Source: Amarobacillus sp046328225
GTDB lineage: Bacteria; Chloroflexota; Dehalococcoidia; Tepidiformales; Tepidiformaceae
Direction: 5' to 3'
Assembly (NCBI GenBank): GCA_046328225.1
Contig: JAXLWZ010000010.1
Location: 62,001-126,000, forward strand
DNA length: 64,000 bases
Shown in pieces: positions 33,629-43,549 of the stretch. The notes under the pieces were generated by a model that had not been told where the DNA came from, did no database searches, and worked only from the letters and a program-made list of their open reading frames with translations. Every line of letters starts with the position of its first letter. Positions within the stretch are counted from its first letter, which is position 1. Made by a program: the position numbers and the translations under genes.

Positions 33629-34257
33629 GCGGTGGCCGCCTCCAGCTTGCCGATCACCTCATCGACGGTCGCGACACGCCACCCCGCCCACGTGTCGCTC
33701 GTCTTCTGCCATTCCATGTAGCGGGCGCGTGATTCGGCGCGCGCCTGCGCGATCTCCTCTTCCGAAGGCTCATGCCCGAGCTTCGCCGCCAGTGCCTCGG
33801 GGCTCACGTTCCCGATGATGTCGCGCGTCACGTGGATCTGCTCGTTCGCCAGCGCCGGCCGCTCGATGAAGTGCGCCAGCTCGCGGTGGTTCTTGTCATA
33901 AAAGACGAACACCGGGATCGACTCGAACTGCCCGTCCTTCAGGTACTCCTGGATCATGTCCTTGTTCTGGTCCCGCTCGAAGAACCGCAGCTCGATGCCC
34001 GCCGCCTCGGCGATGCGCTGCGCGACACCCGTGCCGCGGTACACATCGGGGCACCAGTCCTCCCCGATCACGACGACGTGGTCCAGGCCCTTCGCGACGA
34101 GGGCCTGCAGGCGCGCCTTCTGGTCCGCGTTCACGGCCAGCCCGTTGTAGTTGTCCTCGAAAAGATCGCGGTTGCGGATCCCGCTCTCGATGTACTGCTG
34201 CCGGGTCTTCCCTGTGGCGAAGCGTTCGAGCGTGATGACGGATTCGGCGGCAGGCAT
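33625..34257 (-). CDS. Thioredoxin-like protein (thioredoxin_9 type)
   Basis: 210 aa. VVVIGEDWCPDVYRGTGVAQRI has the thioredoxin-fold active-site position, but with CPDV rather than CxxC, so only the first cysteine is present. IELRFFERDQNKDMIQEYL and SIPVFVFYDKN (the cis-proline region) complete the fold. Likely redox-related or degenerate. A purine-rich GGAGGG sits six bases before the ATG at 34257. Converges on the Flp pilin gene with overlapping stop codons. Confidence 0.85.
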   Translation of the reverse strand: MPAAESVITLERFATGKTRQQYIESGIRNRDLFEDNYNGLAVNADQKARLQALVAKGLDHVVVIGEDWCPDVYRGTGVAQRIAEAAGIELRFFERDQNKDMIQEYLKDGQFESIPVFVFYDKNHRELAHFIERPALANEQIHVTRDIIGNVSPEALAAKLGHEPSEEEIAQARAESRARYMEWQKTSDTWAGWRVATVDEVIGKLEAATA

Positions 34258-34332
34258 GGGTCCCTCCGGTGTGCGTGTGTGTGATTCGGAGCGTACAGGG
34301 GAGGGTATCGCTTACAACTGGTGAGCGCCCCC

Positions 34333-35768
34333 TCACCCCGCGGGCGGCGTCCCCGCCAGCCTTGCCTTCGCCTCATCCCAGAGCGCGTCCAGCCCGGCGA
34401 GGTCCAGGTCGCGAAGGTCCACCGCCCGTTCGCGCGCCAGCTCCTCGACCAGCCCGAAGCGCCGCCGGAACTTCGCGTTCGCGCCCCGCAGCGCCTGCTC
34501 CGCATCGAGCCCCAGCCGCTGCGCGATGTTCGCCAACACGAAGAGGATGTCGCCGAACTCATCTTCGCGGTCGCCGTCGCCCGCCTCCGCGCGCGCGAAC
34601 TCGTGCAGCTCCTCCGAAAGCTTCTCCAGCGGCCCCTCGATGTCCGGCCAATCGAACCCGATGCGCCGCGCGCGCCCTGGATCGACTGTGATTCCGCCAG
34701 TGCCGGCATCGCGGCCGGGATCCCCTCGAGGATCGACGAGCGCGGCTTTTCCTGCTGTTTGAGCGCGTCCCACTTCAGCGCCACCTCCTCCGCGGAGGCC
34801 GCCGTCGTGTCGCCGAAGACGTGCGGGTGCCGCCGTACGAGCTTCCGGCCGATGTGCTCCACCACGTCCGCGAGCCCGAAGGTGCCCTCCCGCTGGCCCA
34901 CCTCGGCGTGCATCAGCACCTGCAGCAGCACGTCGCCAAGCTCTTCGGTCAGCCGCGCGGGGTCCCCGCGTCGATGGCGTCCAGCGTCTCGTAGCACTCC
35001 TCCAGCAGGTGTTGGCGGAGCGACGCATGCGTTTGCTCGCGGTCCCACGGGCAGCCGCCCGGCGCGTGCAGGCGAGCCACGATCGCCTGCAGCCCATCGA
35101 ATCGCCGCACATCGTCCTCCGCCGCGATCGCCGGCACGAACACGCTGTCCAGGTAGCTCGGGCCGCCGGTCGAGCTCGGCCAGATGCACCGTCTCCACCC
35201 GCTCATCCGCGCTGCACAGCGCGCCACAATACCGTCACCGTGTGGTCCGCCGGGTAGATGTCGAGCAACTCCAGCTTCAGCGCCGCCGCCGCGTCGCGGT
35301 CGAACACCTGGCTGATGAGCGCCGGCCTCTGCGCGTCGATGCGCAGGGCGAGCGCGTCGCAGAGCTGCACGCGTTCGAAGTCCACGCCCAGTGCGATGGC
35401 CGCCACGTCCGCGAAGCTCACCCCCGGGTAGAGCTTCACCGCGATGCCGCGCTCCTTCGCGAGCGCACAGGCACGCGCGCGACCGTCGGCCTCCGCCATG
35501 AGGATGTCCCGGCACCGCGTACACGCCATCGCCCGCTTCCGCGAACGCGACTACGCGTTCCACCACCGCCTGCGTACGCCTCGTCGAAGCTCAACCCGCG
35601 CTGGTAGATGTCGTCGCACGGCCCGGTGCCGCCGGGGTCCAGCTCCGCCACGGTCGGGTGGTGCGCCGTGCGCAGCAGCACCGGCAGCCCGCCCGCGAGC
35701 AGCTCCCTCGTCGCCACCGTCAGCAGCGATGCCGAGCCCGGCCCGAGTCCGGCGATGTGAAGCGTCAT
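34333..35768 (-). pseudogene. mazG: Tetrapyrrole methylase-MazG fusion (YabN-like), about six frameshifts
   Basis: Across frames this is one YabN-like gene of about 478 codons. N-terminal methylase: LHIAGLGPGSASLLTVATRELL, VVERVVAFAEAGDGVYAVPG, AVKLYPGVSFADVAAIALGV. C-terminal MazG pair: LQAIVARLHAPGGCPWDREQ, RQHLLEECYETLDAID, LTEELGDVLLQVLMHAEVG, then EELHEFARAEAGDGDREDEF and GDILFVLANIAQRLG with the E-E-x-x-D metal motifs. MazG hydrolyses aberrant NTPs. Frame changes lie near 35575, 35505, 35220, 35168, 34965 and 34690. Each piece is well conserved, so sequencing indels are more likely than a dead gene. Confidence 0.8.
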
Positions 35769-35810
35769 CCCGGCAGCCTCCCCGAGCGGCCCGCCGCGTG
35801 CAACCCGGCG

Positions 35811-37189
35811 CTACTCCGGTGGGACGATACCGCGCGAACGCAACCCCGTCCGGTACGTGTCGAGGTAGTGCGTCGCCGAAGCCCGCCACGAATAGTCCCG
35901 GCTCATCCGTTGACCTGCAGCCGCGTGAACGCCTCCGGCTCGCGGAACGTCCGCACCGCCTGGTCGAACGCGCCGGCGAACGCATGCTCACTGAACTCGT
36001 CGAAGAGGAACCCCGTGGCTGCGTCCGGGTGCTCGTGCACATCGAGGATGGTGTCCCCAGTCCGCCCGTTCGCCGGCCCACCGGCACCGATCCATATCGC
36101 ATCGCGATCAGCTGCCCGAGTCCGCACGGCTCGAATCGCGACGGCATGAGGAAACAGGTCCGACCCCGCGTACATCCGCCGCGCGAGCCCTTCATCGAAT
36201 CGCGCCGCGAGGTGCACATTCTCCGGGTGTTCCTCCTGGTGCCGCCGCAGCTCGGCCTCGAGCCACGCGTCGCCCGTTCCCAGCACTACCAGCTGCGCAT
36301 CGGCACGCACGAAGTCCGGGATCGCGCCAAGCACGAGGTCCACGCCCTTCTGCTCCGTCAGCCGCGTCACCATCGCCGCGATCGGCCCTTCGCATTCCGG
36401 CAGCCCCAGCTCCTCGCGCAGCGCCCGGCGGTTGTGCTCCCGCTCCTCGAGACAGGTGAGGTCGAAGTGCGTCCGAATGTGCGGGTCGTCGCGCGGGTTG
36501 TATGACTCGTAGTTCAGCCCGTTGAGGATGCCCCCGAGGCTGTCAGACCGAAGCTGCAACAGCGGGTCGAGCCCCTCGCCATAGTCTTTCGTGAGGATCT
36601 CCCGCGCGTAGCTCGGGCTCACCGTCGTGATCGCGTCGCTATAGAAGATCGCCTGCGAAAGGAAGTCGTTCAGCTCGTCCGGGCCGCGGTAGCGCAGGTT
36701 GTGAATCGTGAACACCGAGGCGATGCCGCGCAGTACCGGGTTTCCCCAGGCCAGGTTCCGCAGCGCGTACGAGAGCGGCGCCGTGTGCCAGTCGTTCAGG
36801 TGCAGGATGTCCGGAATCCACGGCTCCTGCGTCAGCATCGCCACGACGCTCCGGCAGAAGAACTGGTACCGAAGCAGGTCGTCCGCCTCGCCATACACCC
36901 GTTCGCGCCCGAAGTAATGCCCGTCGAGCACGAGGTCGACGGGGACGCCGCCTGTCCCCTGCACCGTCGCCACCTCCGCCGGCCGCGGCGCTCCCGGCAG
37001 CGGCACCGATAGCGGCCGCCGCAGCACCGCCGATTCGAACGCCGCCCGCGAGCTCGCGTGGCAGGGTGTGACGACCCGGACGTCGTGGCCCATCTCCCGC
37101 AGCCGCGCGGGCAGCGAAGCGGCGACATCCGCCAGGCCGCCAACCTTCGCAAACGGGTCAACTTCCGCCGATGCAAACAGGATCTTCAA
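35811..37189 (-). pseudogene. glgA: Glycogen synthase (GT5 family), three frameshifts
   Basis: GlgA uses ADP-glucose (or UDP-glucose) to extend alpha-1,4-glucan. MKILFASAEVDPFAKVGGLADV contains the sugar-nucleotide KxGGL motif; HLNDWHTAPLSYALRN, FTIHNLRYRG and TRLTEQKGVDLVL follow. After MYAGSDLF the reading moves to another frame (FLMPSRFEPCGLGQLIAMRY, PVGRRTGGLG), returns for DTILDVHEHPDAATGFLFDE, and changes again near 35905 into MSRDYSWRASATHYLDTYR, ending at the TAG at 35811. Total about 459 codons, near normal length. Last gene of the glgP-GH57-GH57-glgA operon. Indels in the assembly are suspected. Confidence 0.85.
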
Positions 37190-37192
37190 CGG

Positions 37193-38437
37193 CTAGTGCT
37201 CCAGGAAGAGGTACCGCTCGAGCCGGTCCCGCGCGGCGCCGGCCGCCGCCACTCGCCACCGCACCTCGCGCTTCACCCGCTCGGAGGCGTCGCCAACGGA
37301 GACCGCGTGGGCGGAGTACATCAGCACTTCCTCCAGCAGGACGAACCCCTTGTAGACCATCGGCACGTCCCACATCGGCCGCTTGCTTGCCCACCAGAAC
37401 TGGCAACTGTGCAGCGCCGGTTCCAGCTTCTCGGCGGCCCACCCCGCGAACTTCGCCGCCTCGCCGCCCGCCGCATAGCGCTGCGCCACGGCCAGGACAT
37501 CGATGCAGTGCTGCACATATTCCCACTGCGTGTCGTGCACCTGGTTCCCCGGCGCATGCCACAGTGGATACGGATTCATCGCAGCGATGTCGTCCCGGGT
37601 CGTGCTCCACGACGACGGGAACGGCTCCACCACCGGACCATCCGGGAACCGCCCGATAAGCTCGCTCGGCAGGCACATCTCCACCACCGACGTGTGCCGC
37701 TCCACGTGCCGGGGCCGGTGTGGCGACTCGATCAACTGGTACGTCGCCGCGAGGAACTCCTGCTCCCACCCCTTGATGTGGTGCCCGTAGGTCTCCGCGT
37801 CCATCGCCGTCAGCACGTAGGCGTCCCGTCCGCCGCCCACCCGCGAAAGGTCCTCCACGAACCGCCCCGGGTCCGTCTCCCGGAACGAGATGCGATTGCT
37901 CCGGACATCGTCGCGGAACAGGACATGCAGGAAGTGCCCGTCGACCGGCACGCGATAGACATGGTCGATCGGCCAGTCCGAGGGGCACGCGACCCCGCTC
38001 AGCACCAGCCACTCGTGCCGCGCGGCCGCCACTTCGGGCAGGATCTCCGCGCTGTAGCACATCTCCGGCGGGAAAAACCCCCGGGGCGAATACGATTCGC
38101 CGAGCAGCCGCCGGTTCACCCGCGCATTCCCGGTGATCGAACGCTCCCGTTCCGCCTCCGGGATGAGGGGCAGGATGGGGTGGTACTGCCCGCTTCCCAC
38201 GAACTCCACCTGGCCCCGTTCGCCGAGCAGCCGCAGCCCGTCCACAACGTCCCCGAGCCCGTGGTCCACGAGCATCTCCGTCAGGACCGCGTTCATGTTG
38301 ATCGCCACGCGCGCCTTCGGATGCGCGAGCAGCACCTTCAGCAACGGCCGGTACGACTCGTTCGCGATGCGCTGCACGATCTCGTGCGCCTGCGTCGGCG
38401 GCTGGTAGAAGTGCAGAAGCTGGGCCCAGGCAGTCAC
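37193..38437 (-). CDS. GH57-family glycoside hydrolase (short, about 414 aa)
   Basis: 414 aa. HFYQPPTQAHEIVQRIANES is the GH57 N-terminal pattern (conserved HxHQP-like element reads LLHFYQPP). A VEFVGSGQYHPILPLIP strand, GFFPPEMCYSAEILPEVA (with a candidate nucleophile glutamate) and YVLTAMDAETYGHHIKG (candidate acid/base aspartate in DAETYGHH) support an active GH57 barrel. It could be an alpha-amylase or glucanotransferase acting on glycogen. Sits between the GH57 branching enzyme (4-base overlap) and glgA (3-base gap), so it is certainly part of the glycogen operon. Confidence 0.9.
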   Translation of the reverse strand: MTAWAQLLHFYQPPTQAHEIVQRIANESYRPLLKVLLAHPKARVAINMNAVLTEMLVDHGLGDVVDGLRLLGERGQVEFVGSGQYHPILPLIPEAERERSITGNARVNRRLLGESYSPRGFFPPEMCYSAEILPEVAAARHEWLVLSGVACPSDWPIDHVYRVPVDGHFLHVLFRDDVRSNRISFRETDPGRFVEDLSRVGGGRDAYVLTAMDAETYGHHIKGWEQEFLAATYQLIESPHRPRHVERHTSVVEMCLPSELIGRFPDGPVVEPFPSSWSTTRDDIAAMNPYPLWHAPGNQVHDTQWEYVQHCIDVLAVAQRYAAGGEAAKFAGWAAEKLEPALHSCQFWWASKRPMWDVPMVYKGFVLLEEVLMYSAHAVSVGDASERVKREVRWRVAAAGAARDRLERYLFLEH

Positions 38438-40056
38438 GCTCGCGCACCCGTCGCCGCCGGGCTGTCCCGGTAGAGGAGCGGATCGATCCCCGGGAACGGG
38501 TTGTCCAGTTCAAACAGCTCCTCGACCTGCTCGTCCAGCGCCGGGTAGCCACCCTCGATCGCGTCCGCCAGCCGGTCGAAGCGCTCCGCGTGCGACCAGA
38601 ACCGCTCGACCGCGTAGTCGTGCGCCTGCCCGGTCGTCATCAGGAACTGCCAGTCGGACGACTGCAGCAGCAGCAGCTCCCGCCCGAGCTGGCGTGCCGC
38701 CGCCGTGTCCTCGGCCAGCAGCCGGTGGGCGCGCCGCTGACGGTTCTGGATCTCCGGCCACGTCCACGCGGTCCCATCGTTCAGCCACGTGCGGTGGTCG
38801 CCGCCGTTCCCCCACGAACCTTCGGGGAGATCGATGGCGTGCTTTGGCGGCTCCTTCGTCACGAATTCACCCGCGGTCACCAGCCGGAACGCCGGGTCCG
38901 TCGCCAGCCGCCGGATGACCCCCTCCAGCCAGTCAACGCCCTCAAGCCACCAGTGGCCGAATAGCTCCGTGTCGTACGACGCGAGCACGATGCCGTCCTC
39001 TCCCGCGCCGCCGCGGAAGGCGTCCAGCTCGTAGCGGATGAGGTCCCGGAAGTGGTCGGCATGCCAGCTCACGGACTCGGCCGCCGCTCGCGGGTCGTAC
39101 TCTTCCTTCTCCCCGAGGTCCACCTCCGGGCCGGTCACGCGCCAGTAGTGCAGCCCGCTCGTGCCTTCCTTCTTGTGGAATTCGCGGTAGCGCGCCTCAC
39201 CCGGGTAGCCGTGACTCGCCGACCACACCTGCAGCCCCGTCCGTTCGTTCCGCGCGATCGCGCTCACGTTCGAATGGCCCACGTGGTATGCCCGGAAGGT
39301 CGTCCCGCTCGTCACGGGGAGCTCCACCGGTGGCGCCGCGGGCACCCGCAGCTCCGGGTATAGCCCGACCACTTCACCCAGCGCCTTGCCGCGCGCCCGC
39401 CCGCCCTCGACGAGGTGCGTCTCGACGAAGAAGACCCTGATCCCGGCCTCCTCCAGGTACTCCTCAAGCCCCGGCTCATAGGCGCATTCCGGGAGCCAGA
39501 ACGAACGCGGCGCCCGCCCGAAGTTGCGGATGTGCGATTCGACCCCCGTCCGCACCTGGAAGCGAACCGCCGCCGGGTCGTCCAGCAGAGGCAGGTACCC
39601 ATGCGTCGCCGCGCAGGTTGCCACCTCGATGTGCCCACTGTCCTCAAGTGCGCGCAGCGCACCTACCAGGTCGCCCTGGATCTCGTCCTCGAAGAAGGCG
39701 CGGATGGCGTGATACCGGTCGCGATGGAAGAGCGCGGTCGCCGCCCGGTTCGCCGAAGCCCCCGCGAAGCGCACGACGTCGCCCTCGGCGCGCTCGATGC
39801 GGTCCGCCAGGTACTCGCGGAAGTGGTCGATCATCACCGCGTCGCGCATCTGCTCGGCGAGGATCGGCGTGACATTGATCGTCACCCCAAGGGACCCATC
39901 GACCTGGCTCGCGAGCCGCCGGAATGCCCGCACGAGCGGCAGGTAGCACTCGAGCATGGCTTCGTGGAACCACTCCTCGCCGTGTGGCCACCGCCCCGCG
40001 AGACGGCAGTACGGCAGGTGCGTATGGAGGACGAAACAGACGTTGCCAGAGCGCAC
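38434..40056 (-). CDS. GH57-type 1,4-alpha-glucan branching enzyme-like protein
   Basis: 540 aa. FVLHTHLPYCRLAGRWPHGEEW is the GH57 branching-enzyme opening. GHIEVATCAATHGYLPLL, then FWLPECAYEPGLEEYLEEAG (nucleophile Glu in PECAY) and LASYDTELFGHWWLEG (acid/base Asp in YDTELFGHWW) are the diagnostic motifs; a C-terminal helical part (QSSDWQFLMTTGQAHDYAVE) matches the DUF1957 region. Introduces alpha-1,6 branches in glycogen. GTG at 40056 is chosen because AAAGGAG lies close upstream; longer frames add unrelated sequence. 16 bases after the glgP stop. Confidence 0.93.
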   Translation of the reverse strand: MRSGNVCFVLHTHLPYCRLAGRWPHGEEWFHEAMLECYLPLVRAFRRLASQVDGSLGVTINVTPILAEQMRDAVMIDHFREYLADRIERAEGDVVRFAGASANRAATALFHRDRYHAIRAFFEDEIQGDLVGALRALEDSGHIEVATCAATHGYLPLLDDPAAVRFQVRTGVESHIRNFGRAPRSFWLPECAYEPGLEEYLEEAGIRVFFVETHLVEGGRARGKALGEVVGLYPELRVPAAPPVELPVTSGTTFRAYHVGHSNVSAIARNERTGLQVWSASHGYPGEARYREFHKKEGTSGLHYWRVTGPEVDLGEKEEYDPRAAAESVSWHADHFRDLIRYELDAFRGGAGEDGIVLASYDTELFGHWWLEGVDWLEGVIRRLATDPAFRLVTAGEFVTKEPPKHAIDLPEGSWGNGGDHRTWLNDGTAWTWPEIQNRQRRAHRLLAEDTAAARQLGRELLLLQSSDWQFLMTTGQAHDYAVERFWSHAERFDRLADAIEGGYPALDEQVEELFELDNPFPGIDPLLYRDSPAATGARA

Positions 40057-40072
40057 CGTCAACTCCTTTGCT

Positions 40073-42628
40073 TCAGCCCCAGTGAACGAGGCCGAGGTCG
40101 AACGGGTTGTGAAGGGCGGGGTGGCCCGGGAGTACGCGGATCGCGTATCCCGCGCGACCCGCAACCGTTGGCGGGAACACCGCCTCGAACCGGCAGATGC
40201 CGTCCTCCGCGATGTCCTTCAGTGTCGCGCCCGCATCGCTCACCACCTGCAGGTCGCTCGTCGGCCCGGCCCCTCCGAACACCACATCGACATCGAGGTC
40301 GTCGGGCCGGAGTGCTCCAGGGTGGATCTGGACGGTCACCGTCAGCGGCGCGTCCGCGCGTCCGCCATCCTTCCCGTCATCATCCACCGCGCAGATCTTC
40401 ATGCTATCCCAGTCGCGCCGAACGCGGGCGAGCCACGCCTGAAGCTCCCGCGCCGTGTCCCCATGCTCCGACCGCAGCCGCTCCCAGCTCGCCGCCGCCG
40501 GCGCGTACGCCGTCGCCGCGTATTCGCTCACCATCCGGTGCGTCGAAAACACCGGCGCGTAATTCGCGATCGAATTCTTCATGCGCGCGACCCACTCCCG
40601 CGGCACGCCCTCCTCGTCCCGTTCGTAGAACAGCGGCACGATCTCGTTCTCCAGCAGGTCGTAGATCGACTCGCTGTCGAAGGCGTCCTGCACCTCCGGG
40701 TCATCCTCGATACGGTCCCGCCCGATGGACCAGCCCGCATCCGGCCGCGCCGCCTCCGCCCACCAGCCGTCCATCACGCTCATGTGCAGCGCGCCGTTCG
40801 CGACCGCCTTCATGCCGCTCGTGCCGCTCGCCTCGAGGGGGCGCAAGGGCGTGTTCAGCCAGATGTCGCAGCCCTGCACCAGCGCCCGCGCGAGCTCCAC
40901 GTCGTACCGCTCGAGGATCACCAGCCGGTCCCGGAACTCCGGCATGCGCGAATAGCGCACGACCTCGCGAATCAGCTGCTTCGCCGGCTCGTCCCGGGGG
41001 TGCGCCTTGCCCGCGAAGATGAACTGCACGGGCCGGTCCGCCGCGTTCACGATGCGCGCCAGCCGCTCCGGGTCGCGGAAGAGCAGCGTCGCCCGCTTAT
41101 ACCCGGCGAAGCGCCGCGCGAACCCGATCGTCAGCGCCTGGATATCGAGCACCTGCCCCGTCGTGCGGTCCTCGGCCGCGAGCCCGCGCCGGGCCGCGCT
41201 TTCGCGGTGCTGGTTCCGCGCGCGGATCACCAGGCGATGGCGCTGGCTCTCATGCGTGTCCCAGAGTTCCCCGGCGGGGATTTCGCGCACGCCCTGCCAC
41301 TCTTCCGGGCGCACCGGGTCGTCCCGCCACCCGCGTCCCACGTACCGGTCGAACAGGTCGGCCATCGCATGCGAGACCCAGGTCGGCAGGTGCACGCCGT
41401 TCGTGATCGAATCGATGGGAATCTGCTCCGTCGGCAGCTGCGGCCACGCCGACTCCCACAGGTTCCGGCTCACCGTGCGGTGCAGGCGTGAAACCCCGTT
41501 CCGGTAGCCGCTCAGCCGCAGCCCCAGGAGCGCCATCGAAAACGGCTCGTGGTCGTCGTCCGGGTTGATGCGCCCCAGCCCGAGGAAGCGCCGGTCATCG
41601 ATGCCGAGCGAGTAGTAATACCGCCCGAGATGGCGCCGCACGAGCTCCGGCGGGAAGAGGTCGATGCCCGCGGCCACGGCCGTATGCGTCGTGAACACCG
41701 TCGCCGCCGAAACGGGCAGCAGCGCCTCATCGAAGGTGTTGCCGCCTTCCTCCATCACCATGCGGATGCGGTCGGCCCCCAGCAGCGCGCTGTGCCCTTC
41801 GTTCATGTGGCAGGCCACGGGGTGCAGCCCGATCGCGTGGAGCGCGCGCACACCACCAATCCCCAGGATCATCTCCTGCTGGATCCGCGTCTCGATATCG
41901 CCGCCGTACAGCCGCGACGTGATCTTCCGGTCGATCGGCGAATTCGCTTCGACGTCCGTATCGAGCACGTACAGCGGCGTTCGCCCGACGTCGATGCGCC
42001 ACACCGCCGCCACGACATCGCGGCCGTCGAACGGGATGGCGACCGTGATCTGGTCCCCGTCCCCGTCGTTCACGGGGTGCACCGGCTGGCTCGCGATGTC
42101 GATCTCCGTGTACTCCTCGCGCTGCCAGCCGTCCGGCGCGAGCGCCTGCTGGAAGTACCCTTCGCGGTAGAGCAACCCCACGCCCACCAGCGGCAGCCCC
42201 AGGTCACTCGCCGACTTCAGGTGATCGCCAGCCAGCACGCCGAGGCCCCCGGAGTAGTTCGGCAGGCTCTCCGTGAGCGCGAACTCCAGCGAGAAGTACG
42301 CCACCACCGCCTTGTCGCCTGCTCCCGGGATGGTCACCTGCGAGGGCCGCGCCATGTAGGCGTCGAACGCCTCCGTCACTCGGTTCAGATGCAGGAGGAA
42401 GCCGTCGTCCTGGGCCAGTTCGGCCAATTCGGGCTGCGTCGCGACCTGCAGCATGCGCACGGGGTTGTGACCGCTGGCCTCCCAGCGGTCGCGTCCCATG
42501 CGTTCGAACAGCTGCGCGGCATCGGTGTGCCACGTCCAGTGCAGGTTGTGCGCGAGGCGCCGCAACGCCTCCAGCGCGGGCGGAAGGGCGGGCTCGACGA
42601 GGAGCGTCCGGGTGGCGTGAAGTCGCAT
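40073..42628 (-). CDS. glgP: Alpha-glucan phosphorylase
   Basis: 851 aa. Releases glucose-1-phosphate from glycogen/maltodextrin. N-terminal ALRRLAHNLHWTWHTDAAQL is the DUF3417 domain typical of the compact bacterial/archaeal alpha-glucan phosphorylases. YFSLEFALTESLPNYSGGLG, MNEGHSALLGADRIRM, FTTHTAVAAGIDLFP, GFARRFAGYKRATLLF and the PLP region LEASGTSGMKAVANGALHMS follow. ATG at 42628 has GGGAGA about five bases upstream. It heads the glycogen operon behind TACAAT (42639-42644). No glgC is in the window, so the sugar-nucleotide source lies elsewhere. Confidence 0.96.
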   Translation of the reverse strand: MRLHATRTLLVEPALPPALEALRRLAHNLHWTWHTDAAQLFERMGRDRWEASGHNPVRMLQVATQPELAELAQDDGFLLHLNRVTEAFDAYMARPSQVTIPGAGDKAVVAYFSLEFALTESLPNYSGGLGVLAGDHLKSASDLGLPLVGVGLLYREGYFQQALAPDGWQREEYTEIDIASQPVHPVNDGDGDQITVAIPFDGRDVVAAVWRIDVGRTPLYVLDTDVEANSPIDRKITSRLYGGDIETRIQQEMILGIGGVRALHAIGLHPVACHMNEGHSALLGADRIRMVMEEGGNTFDEALLPVSAATVFTTHTAVAAGIDLFPPELVRRHLGRYYYSLGIDDRRFLGLGRINPDDDHEPFSMALLGLRLSGYRNGVSRLHRTVSRNLWESAWPQLPTEQIPIDSITNGVHLPTWVSHAMADLFDRYVGRGWRDDPVRPEEWQGVREIPAGELWDTHESQRHRLVIRARNQHRESAARRGLAAEDRTTGQVLDIQALTIGFARRFAGYKRATLLFRDPERLARIVNAADRPVQFIFAGKAHPRDEPAKQLIREVVRYSRMPEFRDRLVILERYDVELARALVQGCDIWLNTPLRPLEASGTSGMKAVANGALHMSVMDGWWAEAARPDAGWSIGRDRIEDDPEVQDAFDSESIYDLLENEIVPLFYERDEEGVPREWVARMKNSIANYAPVFSTHRMVSEYAATAYAPAAASWERLRSEHGDTARELQAWLARVRRDWDSMKICAVDDDGKDGGRADAPLTVTVQIHPGALRPDDLDVDVVFGGAGPTSDLQVVSDAGATLKDIAEDGICRFEAVFPPTVAGRAGYAIRVLPGHPALHNPFDLGLVHWG

Positions 42629-42638
42629 ACTGTCTCCC

Positions 42639-42644
42639 ATTGTA
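42639..42644 (-). promoter_or_regulatory. -10 element of the glycogen operon
   Basis: TACAAT on the minus strand lies ten bases before the glgP ATG, with the GGGAGA ribosome site in between. No TTGACA-like box is found 17 bases upstream. Confidence 0.5.
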
Positions 42645-42805
42645 GGGCCACGGTGTCTTCGGATTGTTTCAGGCCCGAGTCGTTCGTTCGCTACGGGTTT
42701 CCACCCGCTCCCCTTCTCGGTTGTCCGCATATGCGCCCCGTGCGATCATTGCCCTTCGCGACCGGACCGGCAGGCCCCCTGGCGCCCCGGCCCTCGCCGA
42801 TTGCC

Positions 42806-43549
42806 ATGCCGTTTCGCGCAATCCTCTTCGATATCGGCGACACCCTCTGGCACTCCCGGTCGGCTCCGCCGCCCGCCGAGTTTCGCCGCCTCGCCGCCGA
42901 GCGCGCCGCCGCCGCTCTCGCCGAACTCGCCATCCAGCACGAAGACCCGGCCACCGTGGCCCGCACCGCCTGGACCGCGATGGAAGACGCCATGCGCCGC
43001 GCTCGCGCCACCGATCTCATCGAACCCGACTACGGCGAAGTCTCCCGTGCCGCCCTCCATGCCATCGGCCTCGACCTCTCGCGCGAACAGGCCGGCTGGC
43101 TCCTCGAATCGACCTACATCTCCGGCATCGAAGGCGGCAAGGCTCCCTTCGAAGACGCCCGCGAGGTCCTCCTCGCCCTCCGCAAGCGTGGCTTCCTGCT
43201 CGGCGCCGTCACCAACCGCGCCTTCGGTGGTGAGCGCTTCCGGGCGGACCTGCGCGATGCCGGCCTCGATATCGGCTGGGACGTCGAAGCCGTCTCCGTC
43301 GAGGTCGGATTCCTCAAGCCGCACCCGGCGATCTTCGAATTCGCCCTCGAACACCTTCGCGTCGAGCCCGCCCGGACGCTGATGGTCGGCAACTCCCTCG
43401 CCGAGGATGTCGCCGGCGCGCAGCGCATGGGCATCGCCGCGGCCTGGCGCAAGAGCCCGCCCGATGCCACCGGCGTTCGCCCCGAATACACCTTCACCGA
43501 ACTCGGCGAACTCCTCGCCGAGCCCGACCTCCAGGAGGCCGCCCGATGA
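42806..43549 (+). CDS. HAD-superfamily hydrolase
   Basis: 247 aa. Motif I FDIGDTLWHS (nucleophile Asp, general acid in the +2 position is Gly-Asp shifted), motif II LGAVTNRAFG, the conserved Lys in VGFLKPHPAIFEFAL, and motif III TLMVGNSLAEDVAGAQRMG. A helical cap lies between about 15 and 110. Small-molecule phosphatase, substrate unknown. The ATG at 42806 starts directly before the motif; a longer frame is possible. Stop overlaps the argH ATG (ATGA at 43546-43549), so it is co-translated with arginine biosynthesis, with no obvious biochemical link. Confidence 0.9.
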   Translation: MPFRAILFDIGDTLWHSRSAPPPAEFRRLAAERAAAALAELAIQHEDPATVARTAWTAMEDAMRRARATDLIEPDYGEVSRAALHAIGLDLSREQAGWLLESTYISGIEGGKAPFEDAREVLLALRKRGFLLGAVTNRAFGGERFRADLRDAGLDIGWDVEAVSVEVGFLKPHPAIFEFALEHLRVEPARTLMVGNSLAEDVAGAQRMGIAAAWRKSPPDATGVRPEYTFTELGELLAEPDLQEAAR

